Assembly (NCBI GenBank): GCA_963675135.1
Contig: OY776130.1
Location: forward strand, 64,700,867 to 64,764,866
From: Galeopsis tetrahit
Taxonomy: Eukaryota; Streptophyta; Magnoliopsida; Lamiales; Lamiaceae
Direction of reading: 5' to 3'
Length of the DNA: 64,000 bases
Position numbers and translations under genes: made by a program. The notes beneath the pieces were generated by a model, which was given only the letters and a program-made list of their open reading frames with translations, was not told where the DNA came from and searched no databases. The stretch's first letter is position 1, and each line of letters opens with the position of its first letter. Positions 37,102-48,549 of the stretch are shown here, piece by piece.

Positions 37102-38571
37102 CTCCATCCGGTCTCTCAATATCTTTCATACTTTTATTTTTTGAATATTCGACAATACTTTTTACATTTTTAAAATATAAGCTTTTTTTTTTTTAAATTT
37201 TATCCCTACAATATTCACAAATTTACATAAAATGTCGTTATTTTTTTCTATCACTCAAACCTCTGTTATTTATTACCCTTCTTATGAAAGGTATTTTGGA
37301 GAGAAAATTTCATTTTACGTCCTGTAACTTAGGCCTAATTCAGTTTATATCCTTTAAGTTTTCACTTTTTCAATTTACGTCCTAGGGTGTCCAATTTATG
37401 TCCTTTTAGGTCCAATTTATGTCCTTTTCGCCGGAAAATTGAAATTCCGGTCAAATAGTCCAATTTACATCCTTTAAGTTTGAAAATTAAAAATTAATAA
37501 TTAAAAAATTCTATAAAAAATTAAAAATCTCGTTAAAAACTAAAAATATCATTAAAATTTATAAATTGTGTAAAATAAAAATAAAAAATTCTAAAATTAA
37601 AAAATCTAAAATTCTAAAAATTTGAAATATTGGAAATTAAAAATAAAAAATTTCTAAAAATCTCATAAAAACATAAAATTCTAAATATAAAAAATATATA
37701 AATTAAAATTTTAAAAATGTTTAAAATAAAATAAAAAATTATACAATTCTAAAAATCTCATTAAAATGAATTTGACACGGTTCTACAATCAATCAAGGCG
37801 TGGAATACAAAAAAATTTAATGACATATTAATAATTTTTATTATTCTTATGGGGTTTTAAAATTTTTAATATTTAATCTACACATTTTAAAAAAATTAAA
37901 GAGATTTTTAGAATTTTAATGAGATTTTCGAATTTATTAATTTTAAGTTAAACATTTTCGATTTTTTGAATTGTAAAATTTAATGGCGGATGAGTCCGAA
38001 TCAAGTCTGGTTTTTAATGACATATTAATAATTTTTATTATTCTTATGGGTTTTTAAAATTTTTAATATTTAATCTACACATTTTAAAAAAATTAAAGAG
38101 ATTTTTAGAATTTTTAATGAGATTTTTGAATTTATTAATTTTAAGTTAAACATTTTCGATTTTTTGAATTGTAAAATTTTTAATTTTTATTTTACACATT
38201 TTATAATATTTAATGAGATTTTAAAGAAATTAAATAAGGTATTTTGAATTTTATTTTTCAAATTTTATAGTTTTGAATTTTAATGATGTTTTCAGATTTT
38301 TAATAATATTTTAAAAATTTTAAAGATATTCTTAGAAAATTTATTTATTAAATTTTAAAATTTCAAACTTAAAGGACGTAAATTGGACTATTTGGTCGGA
38401 ATCCCAATTTATTCCTCACATTCCGGTGAGTTTGAAAATTTTCCGGTGAAAAGGACGTAAATTGGACCAAAAATGACGTAAATCGAAAAAGTGAAAATTT
38501 AAAGGATATAAATTGGATTAGGCCTAAATTACAGGACGTATAATGAATTTTTCTCGTATTTTGGAACGGAG
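37102..38571. mobile_element. Stowaway MITE split by a nested insertion
   Basis: The left end CTCCATCCGGTCTC (from 37102) and the right end TTGGAACGGAG (to 38571) are inverted-type ends with TA on each side (37100-37101 and 38572-38573). Without the 1,255-bp inner element and one copy of its duplicated target, the Stowaway is about 205 bp, a normal length. It ends about 400 bp upstream of the proteasome start codon. Confidence 0.75.
37301..38555. mobile_element. Mutator-like element nested in the Stowaway MITE
   Basis: A 1,255-bp AT-rich element with inverted ends GAGAAAATTTCATT and its near complement at the right. The arms extend through ACGTCCTGTAA, TAGGCCTAAT and TTTATATCCTTTAA with few mismatches. 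It is flanked by a perfect 10-bp duplication, GTATTTTGGA, at 37291-37300 and 38556-38565. Long inverted ends and a 9-11-bp duplication fit Mutator-like elements. The interior also has a direct repeat of about 160 bp (near 37815 and 38005). No transposase is encoded. Confidence 0.88.
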
Positions 38572-38976
38572 TAATAAATTAGGCAAAAATAGATTTCAAG
38601 TTTACGGCGGTGAGTATGTTAGATTTTCTCTTCCCAATTGTAAATCATAGGGGTTCGACGTAAATTTCAAAAAGACAAAGGGTGAAGTTGCAAATTAGTA
38701 CAGTTCACGGGCACAGAAGGGGTTATGAACCTAGCTGTTGGTCCCACAATGCCCACACCTCGTATCGTATGTTTTGCTTCAGGGGTAGACTTGTCAATTC
38801 AATTTCGGGCCTTACTGGGACTATTGGGCTGCATTTATGAGTAATGGGCTAAATTTAGCCATTAACGATTTCTTGAACAAAAAGAAAACAACGTCATAAG
38901 CAAAAATCAAAACTCTCTCATTCCAAAACTCGCTACTCTATCAAATTTTCTCGAATTGCTCTGCACTGCTGCAAAA

Positions 38977-41888
38977 ATGAATGTAAGTTTAGAATTATCT
39001 GCATCTCCGATTAGAAGAAGAAAGCCCGTTCCTTTCCTTTTTTCTCTGTTTTCTTTGGAGTTGATTCTCGACATTTGATTTTTGTCTGTTGCAGTCGGTC
39101 GATTCAGCTCCAGCTATGAACTTACTCGGCCCAGAATCGGATTCTCAAAGAACCCAGTATGATTTCCGATTCTAGGAATGTATTTATTTTGCTTGTAAAG
39201 ATCTACGTATTTTTTCCGTAGCTAGGGTTTTAGTTTCAGTGTGTGAAGAAATGAAAACAGTAGAGATTCTCTCGATTCTTTCTTCATATGTGATTTTCCT
39301 TTGTTCAATTCTTCATAAACATCTTCGTAGCACGTTTTTCAATTACCAATAGTGGTTTAAGCTCATAGCTCTTTTGGAGATTCTTATTTCGAAAAGAAAA
39401 AAAGCTTGATCGAAATATGTTAATGCTGCCCTATTACAATTGTTACAACAGTGCGAATTGGTTTCTTCTGGGGAAATTCACGATACAGATTCGTTTGGCA
39501 GATTTGTTTATTCTCTGTACTCAAGGAGAACATCAAATTCTATTCCATTGCTAATGTGTTCATAGACAATTTTGGGATTTCCATCTAGATGCCTGTTTTC
39601 AATTCTAAATTTCTGCAATTAGGAAACTGACTTGATTTGCTTGTAAAATTATTTAGTTAATACTAATAATCAATCCGTCCCTAGTTGTCCATTTACTTTT
39701 GGCACATGTATTAAGGAATATAGCATTAAATGGGTAGTGGAGAGTGAAATGTGATGAAAAAGAGAAAGATAGAGAGAGGAGGAGAAAGTATAGGGATAAT
39801 TGTTAATTGTAGTGGGCTAGCTTTTTGCACTAAAAAAATGGGGGGTTAACTTTCGGTGGGACAACCAAAATGACAAAATGGGTAACTATAGAAGGAACAT
39901 AGGGAATATAGCAATTTATTTTTTCTATTTGTTCTCTGTGAGCAATTGGATGCAATGGAGTTTGTAATCAGGTGGGTTTTTGGTGTAGGTATCCGTATGT
40001 TACAGGGACTTCTGTGATCGGCATCAAGTACAAAGACGGCATTCTAATGGCTTCTGATATGGGAGGTAGGTTCTGAAGGATGCATATATTTGTGCCCACT
40101 GAATCACTGATGCATATGTACTTGTTCTTGCTAATTTTAGTCATGCGATTTGTTCATAGTGCTTTTCTTTGATAGGCTCGTATGGATCTACCCTTCGTTA
40201 CAAGACTGTGGAGCGAATGAAGTCAGTGGGGAAACATTCTATTATAGGTGCTAGTGGTGAGATAAGTGATTTTCAGGAGATAATGCGGTACCTTGATGAG
40301 CTTATGTAAGTGTATCTTTGAAAATTGGAAACATGCTATGTTAATTCCTGCTTTTGACACAATTTTTTTTCCAACTTTGGCTGATGATGACCCATGGAAG
40401 GGTAGTTGAAAAATTATGACTCATTATTTTGCATGCTTTGTTAATGTAGCTTATATGATAACATGTGGGACGATGGGAACTCTTTGGGTCCTAAGGAGGT
40501 TCATAACTATCTGACTAGGGTGATGTATAATCGCCGTAATAAGTTCAACCCACTATGGAACTCTCTTGTACTTGGTGGAGTTAAAAATGGACAGAAATAT
40601 CTTGGAACGGTATGCATTTATTTGTAAACATTTTTAAGCTCACTATTTTTATGCTAATTTATTTTAATTTTTAGTAACTCTTTCTTGTTCCATGTTGGTA
40701 TATTCTCAGGTTAGTATGATTGGTGTCCATTATGAGGACAGCCATGTGGCAACTGGTTTTGCTAATCACTTGGCTCGGCCTATTCTTCGTGAAGAATGGC
40801 ATGAAAATTTGACTTATGAAGAGGGTGTAAAATTACTGGAGAAATGCATGCGTGTGCTTCTGTATCGTGATAGATCCGCTGTCAACAAACTTCAGGTATA
40901 GTTCATCTTCCCATAAACAGAAGCTTTTTGATGCCCTTTCCCCTTTAGTTGCTACTTAATATGGCTGTTGCTATATCTGCATATCTCCTTGTGCGCTAAT
41001 GTTTCTTTAAAGTTGAAAAAGGTATAAGAAATGCTGTTTGATGTAGAGATTGTTTTCAAATGATATCATGTGCCATCACTTCAAAATATTCTTCTTATTT
41101 GGAGGGCCACCTTAAAAATACTAGAATACCTGGATTTATCCTCAGCTGTCGGTACTGTCTTAGTAGAACAGGCTGAACAGCTACACCAAATGTGGTACTG
41201 ACCATCATATGTATCAATGCGCATCTGCTTGTTTATTATTTTTTAGCTAATATAATAGATGATGTGTGGTGCATATTGGATTATGTTTACATTTGGTGGT
41301 AAACTTGAGATTAAGGTGAGTGACTCAATACCTATATGCTTGACCACCATAGATAAACTTAACTAAAAGAAATTGCAGCTTTTGCTTTTCAAGAATGGTG
41401 GTAATGAATCTTTATCATGGAAATACCGTACTATGAGATTTTGAGTGAACCTACATTCAGTTAACGGGACCACATACCTGTTAATTAAATTGAACTGAGG
41501 GACGAGAATTACAGAAGGTGATGCAGTCTTTGGTATTAATTGAAGTTTAATAATGTGAATTTTTCCTTGGACAAATAATTGGATTTGAGAGGTCTGGCAT
41601 GTAGTTTCTTGGTTGAGTATGGTATACACACATTTACTTTCGTTGAATCAATTTTTAAGGGAGTAAAATATCATAAATTCATATCCTTTGTGATTTCCAT
41701 CCCATATGTAGAAAGTTCACCATTTCTTACATATGTGGAAAGCTGCTAAAACTAACCATGGATTTTAATTCCAGATTGCAAAAATCACAGAGGAGGGCTT
41801 CTCGATTTCTGAGCCGTACTCATTGAAGCTCTATTGGGATTTTGCTGCTTTCAAAAATCCCACCTTGGGTGCTGAGGGTTCATGGTAG
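38977..41888 (+). CDS. PBG1: 20S proteasome subunit beta-7 (beta type-4)
   Basis: A structural beta subunit of the 20S proteasome, the core protease of nucleus and cytosol. Seven exons: 38977-38982, 39095-39156, 39989-40065, 40176-40305, 40450-40609, 40710-40895 and 41775-41888. They total 735 nt and 244 residues, about the size of Arabidopsis PBG1. All introns are GT-AG and the phases fit. The start is in a 6-nt first exon (Met-Asn). Visible blocks: TGTSVIGIKYKDGILMASDM, GASGEISDFQE, YDNMWDDGNSLGPKE, YNRRNKFNPLW, LGGVKNGQKYLGTVSMIGVH and the end NPTLGAEGSW. Beta-7 subunits lack the catalytic N-terminal Thr and are assembly and structural members. Intron 2 contains a Stowaway-like element. 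The sequence upstream of the start is GC-richer and unbroken for about 400 bp, then meets nested transposons. Confidence 0.96.
39671..39909. mobile_element. Stowaway-type MITE in proteasome intron 2
   Basis: The left part reads CAATCCGTCCCTAGTTGTCC. The right part reads GGTAACTATAGAAGGAACA followed by TAGGGAAT, close to the inverse of the left. The interior contains the GACAAAATGGG and GTGGGACAACC sequences common in Stowaway elements. The exact ends and TA duplication are uncertain. Confidence 0.6.
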
Positions 41889-42565
41889 TTGAATCTGTTG
41901 TCGAATATATTTTACCAACATTTGCTGCATGTTAGTCTTTTTTACAACTCAAACTGAATACATGCTTCTAAATCTGTATTTGAATCTTGCTTTAACACTT
42001 GCTGCTGCTGCTGCCTATGATGAACCTTTTTGGACACTTTGCTGTAATTTTTCACTTTAATGTTGGTAAAAAATATATATGTAAACTGCGATTTTAACAT
42101 ACCTGGAAATTGATTTATGTTTCGTAAGCAATATTGTATGTGTTTTTTATGCAACAAATGAAAGATGAGTGGCATTTAAATAAACAAAGTAGGTGAAATA
42201 GTTATAGGATCTTGTAAGTTCATATAATTATTGTACTATGTATTAACCTTAAGCTTAAACGCGGTAGTCACTACTATTTCAGAACTGTATTAATGCGTAT
42301 GTGAAAATTTTATTTCATAAAAATTCAAAATAAGAACAAGTACTATGCAAGTGTTAATAAAGAGTAAACATAATTAATTATTTTAAGATAATCATGAATA
42401 CTACTTTGATTATAAAAAATAGGCACTAGAAGAAACGAAGCAGGAAAAAAAAGAGTAAACAAACGAAGAAAAAATAGCAGGAAGAAGGAAATTGAAAATC
42501 AATATATAATTGGGACTAATACAAATTAAACACGACTCGGAAGCAGAGATAACATCCAAATTTGA

Positions 42566-43306
42566 GGGCGTAGGTTATATGTCCCTCCAGGAATGTTTGA
42601 TGCACTTTCCGATGGAATACATGTATCCCTAATCTCTTCAAATTATCTATTATACCATTTTCTAAAAAAAATAAAAAAATTATATAGGGTAAGTACATTC
42701 TTCCCCATTTAAACCCTAATCTCTTCTTCTTCTTTCTCCACAACATTCCAGCTGCCCATCGCCCCAGCTTCCCTGTGCCGCCCGCTCCTTCCTCCCTCTC
42801 GTTCTCCCTTCTTCTTCTTTGTTTATTTTATTTTATTTTTGCTCTGCAATTGATGGCCATGGAGGTCGACCACACAGCGCCGCCACGCCAAGATTCTTCA
42901 CCTCCTTCTCATTCCTCGACACCTCACCCCTCCCCCTCATTCCTCGTTTCTTCACGCACAAGTACGTTGTTTTTATTTTTAATTTTCGACGAGAAATGTC
43001 GACTATAAACATTGTGGTGGACAAAATGTCGTCGATTTTTTTTTCTTTCGATAAAATTTGTCGGCAAGATTGTTTTCCGTCGACGATATATTCCACGGTC
43101 GATATATTTTGGATAGTGAAGGCGGCCGGAGGTGATGGTGTCGATGGCCACGCTACAAAATGAGGGTTATGATTTTGAGAGGAGAATGTATGTATCTACA
43201 ACATTTTATTAAAAGGATAAATATAGTATTTTACATATATATTTAATTAATAAATGAATGGAGGAGTGCATCTGACATTCTTGGAGGACATATAACTCAC
43301 ACTAAT
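42566..43306. mobile_element. Unclassified element with 40-45-bp inverted ends
   Basis: The left end, GTAGGTTATATGTCCCTCC then AGGAATGTTTGATGCAC, is the inverse of the right end, GTGCATCTGACATTCTTGG then AGGACATATAACTCAC. Between them is a patch of higher GC with a Pro/Ser-rich open frame (MAMEVDHTAPPRQDSSPPSH, from about 42853) that matches nothing I know. It also has repeated GTCGA-type motifs. A third copy of the end sequence sits alone at about 43393-43435. Superfamily unknown. The reading frame is probably not a gene. Confidence 0.55.
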
Positions 43307-43392
43307 TTGAGTTCACTATAACTTTTTTTTAGTAACATTTTCATAAATAACAATTTTACTTAAAAAAATAACTTCAAATAAACTCAACTTCA

Positions 43393-43435
43393 CATAACAT
43401 TCTTGAAGGGCATATAACTCACACTAATTTATTTT
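43393..43435 (+). repeat. Solo copy of the 42566-43306 element's end
   Basis: ACATTCTTGAAGGGCATATA followed by ACTCACACTAATTT repeats the right end at about 43275-43308 in direct orientation with only a few changes. It may mark an older, deleted relative. Confidence 0.65.
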
Positions 43436-45615
43436 CATCACAGCTCTACTCTTTTTCTCTTTTATTATTGAAGGATAAATATGTTAAAATTTATATTCTT
43501 TAATTTTAAATGGATTAAAAAAAAGAATGCTTTGCGAGAGGTGCAAGGTTTGAGTCATACAAGGATGTCCCTCCCACCCTCCACTTTCAACGCGCGCCAT
43601 CTGTTACTATCTTTCCAATCAACATTTTTTTTTTTTTTTTGTTAAGTAAAGTAATTAATGTGATAATCCACCATTATCAGCAACTAAGTTGACCGGTTGT
43701 GTAAGCTTAAAGCTTGAAATTTAGGTTTTGCTCCGACTTTAAATGAAATTTATGTAAGTCGACAGTATGAGATTCATCAGTTTTTAAATCAAATATTGAG
43801 ATTTAAAAAATTACCGATAATATTTTCCTTCGATGAAGATGAATACCTACTCTTCTTTAAAAAAATATAACTATTATCTACTTTTTAATTTGACATGAAT
43901 ATTAGTATTTCATCGATTCCACAAAGACATAGTAAGTATTTTCTATTTCTACTTCTCCCATATAGATAGATACTCCTATATTAGTTACTATATTTAATAT
44001 GTCACTATTTTTTTCATTTTCATCTTTACACCTATTTAATTTATCTTGTTTTTTCTCAAATCAATATTTAGATACCAATAATTATTATGTGAAACGAGTA
44101 CACACGAGAATAAAATAGAAAAACAAAGTAAAAACTTAATATGTAATTAACTAAATAAATTCCATTTCTTATATCGGTTTAAAATAACTATCAATCCAAT
44201 TTTTTTGGACTAATGGAGTAGTATTATTTATTTTCTACAATACATAAAATGTCGATCAATTTTAATGATTTTTTGTATAAACTTGTGCACTCTTCAACAT
44301 TAGGTACGTACAATAAAATAGCTACCTTTTAATACCATGATGTAAATGTATCTGAAAGTATCATATTCATGCACTCAAGATAACTCATCTCCAAACTAGA
44401 CACCCACCTCCTACCAACGTTATCTTATAAGAAAAAGACATCTCAACCTTTCTTGTACTTGCATCAACCTTTTGTAAAAAATAATTAGTAGAATAGAAAA
44501 CCTAGGGAAATCTCTCATTTCTAATATTAAAAAATAATTGTGTTACATTTACTGATTTACACTGTAGTAACTGGTATACAGTCACTTTGATCGAACATAA
44601 TATTAATCGTATGATCACTTTTCTGTTTGGCTAAAGTGATCAAACACTAAATTTGATATTCAGTCGAAAATTAATGTACACCAGTTATATAGTACAGTTA
44701 AACAAGAGATCCATCCCCGTATAAAAGGAAAAATCCAAGAATAATTGTTTACTAAATGCCTATTTGTAAAGCCTACTAAGAATTACCAATCATCAAACAT
44801 CTAAAGGAAGGTTATTATTATAATGGTGAAAAGTGAAAACATCCCAACCCAATCATGAAAAAAACATGGATACGAAGTTAACTTCCAAGTGTCAAAGACA
44901 TCTCTATTAATTTATTGACTTGAAAGTATTGAGTAGCCATTACTGCAAACAACTGTGGGTATGGACAATTTAACAAGAAATTAATTTTAATTAGGGCTAC
45001 TGATCAAAAAACAAATGTTAATTAGGGCTTACGGATCAATTTAATCCAGAGTAAGATTTGGCTTAAAAATCATTATCACCAACTAAACCTATTGTTGTCT
45101 TTAACCTAATCCAGCTACTCTTTGCCTTCTTAATAATCTTTTTGGATGTATTGATATTATTAACATATATATAACCAAACCAGTAGTTGGTATGTTGAAA
45201 CCACAAGTGCTTCTGAAAACGACTTTCTTTGATTTATCATGACTAATCAGCAGGGCTGGCTGGTATGCATGGTTAACTATCAATTTTAATATAATGCAAT
45301 GTACTTATACTGTACAATGATAATTATAAACCAACTCTTAATTTTTTATATAACTACCTAAAAATACAATGAAAACAGAGGCAAATTGGTTTACCAAATA
45401 CACTTAAAAAATGCTTTTAGAGAACTGTTAGCTTTTTTTTTTTTTTTTTGCTTAAAAAATTATGTATACAACAATGTATCTGTACTACCTAAGATGGCAG
45501 GAAGTATTCAAAGGGAAGTTAAGTCATTTTTAAAGTGAGCCCCCTTCCATGCTCCATTCTCTACCTGCTCTAATATTCAATAGCATCCTTTATGATCAAT
45601 AGTTTCTGAAGCCTC
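43436..45615. other. Gene-free AT-rich stretch upstream of the GUX gene
   Basis: No gene is seen. It contains the fold-back element at 44538-44708 and a T-run near 45430-45450. The last few hundred bases are presumably the promoter and 5' UTR of the glucuronosyltransferase gene, but I could not place a TATA box with confidence. Confidence 0.45.
44538..44708. mobile_element. Fold-back MITE related to the one at 16239
   Basis: The arms start TTGTGTTACATTTACTG on the left and end ACAGTTAAACAAGAG on the right. AACTGGTATACAGTC on the left faces TGTACACCAGTT on the right, and CACTTTGATCGAACA in the left arm faces CTAAAGTGATCAAACAC across the centre. The family resemblance to the 16239-16482 element (CTCTTGT ends, AACTGGTGTA, CACTTTGGTCGAAC) is clear, though this copy is shorter and more diverged. 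Confidence 0.6.
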
Positions 45616-48080
45616 ATGGACACCAGACAACGCCTGTGAGTATTGCATTTTCTTCATCTAGTTTTTACATAAGCAGACACGTGAGACGATCAATGATCCC
45701 GATTTTTTTTAACAGAGATGATGCATACAAGAGAAAGTTGCAGAGGATCAAAGTGAAGACTGCAGAAAACCCTCTCAAACTGGTGATTGCTGCTGGAAAG
45801 AGCAGTAAATGCAAATTCCATCCATTGAAGTTGCTTCTCGCTATCATCGTATTAGCCTCTTTTCTCACCATTCTTTCGTCTCCAGCAGTCTGTCAACACA
45901 ACACTAGCAGAATCGCAAGGTAACTCTAGTTGCAAATCATCTACTCTAATCTTCATCTTTCACATCTCAGAATCGGCGTCTGCTTAGGCTTGGAAGTTGT
46001 TAAAGAGCCACTTTCACATCTTTGGTCATTTGAGTCACTTTTTTGGGCCTATGACTTGTTTTTCCCTGTCCCTTTTCCTTTTCTTTTAACATTTATAATA
46101 TGACCTTATTAGCATAATGCAGGCAACATTTTGTGAACAGGTGGATATGGGGTTCAGATCCTCGCTACCTTTCGGATTTAGACATCAACTGGGAAGAAAC
46201 CACGAGGGTTCTCACCAAACTACCCAAAATCCAAGGAGTTGGCCTTCTGAACTTCAAACAGCACGAAGTCCATCAGTGGAAGAGCTTGATTCCCACTGCC
46301 AATCACACGGCTCTCAATCTTGAATACGCTGAGAAAAATGTAACTTGGGAGTCATTGTATCCTGAGTGGATCGACGAGGAACAAGAAGATGACGTCCCAC
46401 TTTGCCCTTCCTTACCAAGAGTTGAAGTCCCAAGACAACGGCTTGATCTCATAGTTGTTAAACTTCCTTGTCGAAACCAAGGAAATTGGTCAAGAGATAT
46501 TGCTCGATTACATTTGCAGATCGCAGCTGCTAGTTTGGCGGCTTCTTGCAAGGGCAATTATCCAGTGCATCTGCTTTTTGTGACAAAGTGCTTTCCAATA
46601 CCAAATCTGTTTCCCTGCAAGAACCTCGTTGCTCGTGAAGGCAATGTGTGGTTGTATAAACCACATTTGAATGCATTGAGAGAAAAGATTCAGCTCCCTA
46701 TAGGATCTTGTGAACTTGCACTTCCCTTTGGATCCATTGGTAATTTTTGCTTCCATGATTCTTTTCCTTTATTGCACGAAACTCCCCTGTGGTTTTGGAA
46801 AAGTTGCACGAAATTCCCCCAGTGGTTTATCAAATAAAGCTAACTCTCATTTTTTTCGGAAACGAGTAACGCTGTCATCTATTTCCTCTATAAGGCTATA
46901 CTATGAAGGGTATAACGCGAAATAGAAGAAACAAATAAAACAGTTAACTCGTTTCTGAAAAAAAAAGTTAGCTTTGTTTAATAAACCGCATGAAGATTTT
47001 GTGTAATAAACTCTTTGATATGACACATAATCTATCTTGATTATGAAAACAGAGAAGGAATACCCATTGGGAAAGAAGCAACGAGAGGCCTACGCCACAA
47101 TCCTTCATTCAGCTCACGTCTACGTCTGTGGAGCCATAGCAGCAGCTCAAAGCATCCGCATGGCAGGGTCCACCAGGGACCTGGTGATTCTTGTTGATGA
47201 AACCATTAGTGAATACCACAGGAGTGGGCTCGAATTGGCTGGATGGAAAGTGAGGACCATTAAGAGAATAAGAAATCCAAAAGCTGAGAAAGATGCTTAC
47301 AATGAATGGAACTACAGCAAGTTCAGACTATGGCAGTTAACAGATTACGATAAGATTATCTTCATCGATGCAGATCTGCTCATCCTACGCAACATCGATT
47401 TCTTGTTTTCGATGCCAGAGATCTCTGCAACGGGCAACAATGGCACACTTTTCAACTCGGGAGTGATGGTGATAGAGCCATCAAATTGTACTTTCCAGCT
47501 TTTGATGGATCATATAAATGAAATCGAGTCGTACAATGGGGGAGACCAGGGGTACCTGAATGAAATTTTCACGTGGTGGCATCGGATTCCGAAGCACATG
47601 AACTTCCTCAAGAACTTCTGGATAGGTGATGATGAAGTAGTGAAGCAGAAAAAGACTCGTCTCTTCGCCGCTGAACCACCAATTCTTTACGTTCTTCATT
47701 ACTTGGGTAACAAGCCGTGGATGTGCTTTAGGGACTACGATTGCAACTGGAACTTTGACATATTACGAGAATTTGCGAGTGATGTTGCTCATAGAAAGTG
47801 GTGGAAAGTGCACGACGCAATGCCAGAGAAACTACAAGAGTTTTGTTTGTTGGCATCGAAACAGAAGGCACAGTTGGAATGGGATAGAAGGGAAGCTCAG
47901 AAAGGGAATTACTCGGATGGGCATTGGAAGATCAAGATCCAAGATGCGCGTATAAATAGGTGCATTGATCGTCCGTACTGCAATTGGAAGAACATGTTAA
48001 AGCATTGGGGGGAGAATAATTGGACTGAGATCCCAGTTCCAACACCACCTGCATTCAGAACAACCTCTCTTAGTTCATGA
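45616..48080 (+). CDS. GUX: UDP-glucuronate:xylan alpha-glucuronosyltransferase (GUX type)
   Basis: A Golgi type II membrane enzyme of glycosyltransferase family 8. GUX enzymes add glucuronic acid side chains to the xylan backbone. Four exons: 45616-45635, 45716-45919, 46123-46739 and 47053-48080. They total 1,869 nt and 622 residues, in the range of the family (Arabidopsis GUX1 is somewhat longer). A short basic N-terminus precedes one membrane anchor (about 44-62, LKLLLAIIVLASFLTIL). Next come YAEKNVTWESLYPEWIDEEQ and RLDLIVVKLPC. The catalytic core has AYATILHSAHVYVCGAIAAA, the metal-binding DxD as D386-A-D388 in IIFIDADLLILRN, GGDQGYLNEIFTWWHR, and HYLGNKPW (496-503) for the nucleotide. 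All introns are GT-AG. Intron 3 holds a fold-back MITE. Which GUX paralogue it is cannot be fixed without a tree. Confidence 0.93.
46768..47010. mobile_element. Fold-back MITE filling intron 3 of the GUX gene
   Basis: Inverted arms of roughly 100 bp. TTTATTGCACGAAAC on the left faces GTGTAATAAA on the right. GTGGTTTATCAAATAAAGC faces GCTTTGTTTAATAAACCGC, and CGGAAACGAGTAAC faces GTTAACTCGTTTCTG. The element takes up about 243 of the 313 bp of the intron. No clear target duplication was found. Confidence 0.7.
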
Positions 48081-48446
48081 TTTGATTAAAGAACACTTTT
48101 TGGTTGGTTCTTATTGTAGATAGATGAGATATTTTATTTGCTTAAACCAATATATATGTGCTACTTTCTTTCTTTTTCCCTTCTTTGTAACTACTACATT
48201 CGTTAACTCTCAGCATTAAAGGGTTTCCACTATGATCAGTTCCTCTACTCCACATAAAATCAATATTGCCTATGACACAACATCGATATCTAGTCGAAAA
48301 GCTACTGCCTTAGGGTCTGCTGTATTCTGGATACAAAGACACTAGCTATAATCCATCACCAACATTTACTCAAGAGAATTGGGATCTTTCATAAAATGTC
48401 CCTTTTATATTCAACTCTTACATCAACAACGATACTAGACAAAGAT

Positions 48447-48549
48447 TTGTGTGAGACGGTCTCACGGTGAAAACGTTCACAAATTAGCAGTCATTCATTT
48501 CAAAATGCCAAATTATGTTTTGTCTCACCGTAAGATGGTCTCACGCAAC
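48447..48549. mobile_element. Short MITE with GTGAGACGGTCTCAC motif
   Basis: TTGTGTGAGACGGTCTCACG on the left faces TAAGATGGTCTCACGCAA on the right, giving an inverted pair around a roughly 60-bp centre. The left end itself contains a perfect palindrome, GTGAGACGGTCTCAC. A more diverged, related piece (GTGTGAATCAGTTTCACC) is in xylanase intron 7 near 57341. It lies about 370 bp after the GUX stop codon. Confidence 0.65.

Noticed and set aside
42775..43163. Pro/Ser-rich frames that could be a short secreted or wall protein
   Set aside because: They lie between the inverted ends of a mobile-element-like structure. Overlapping frames on both strands look equally open, and no splice or family support was seen.
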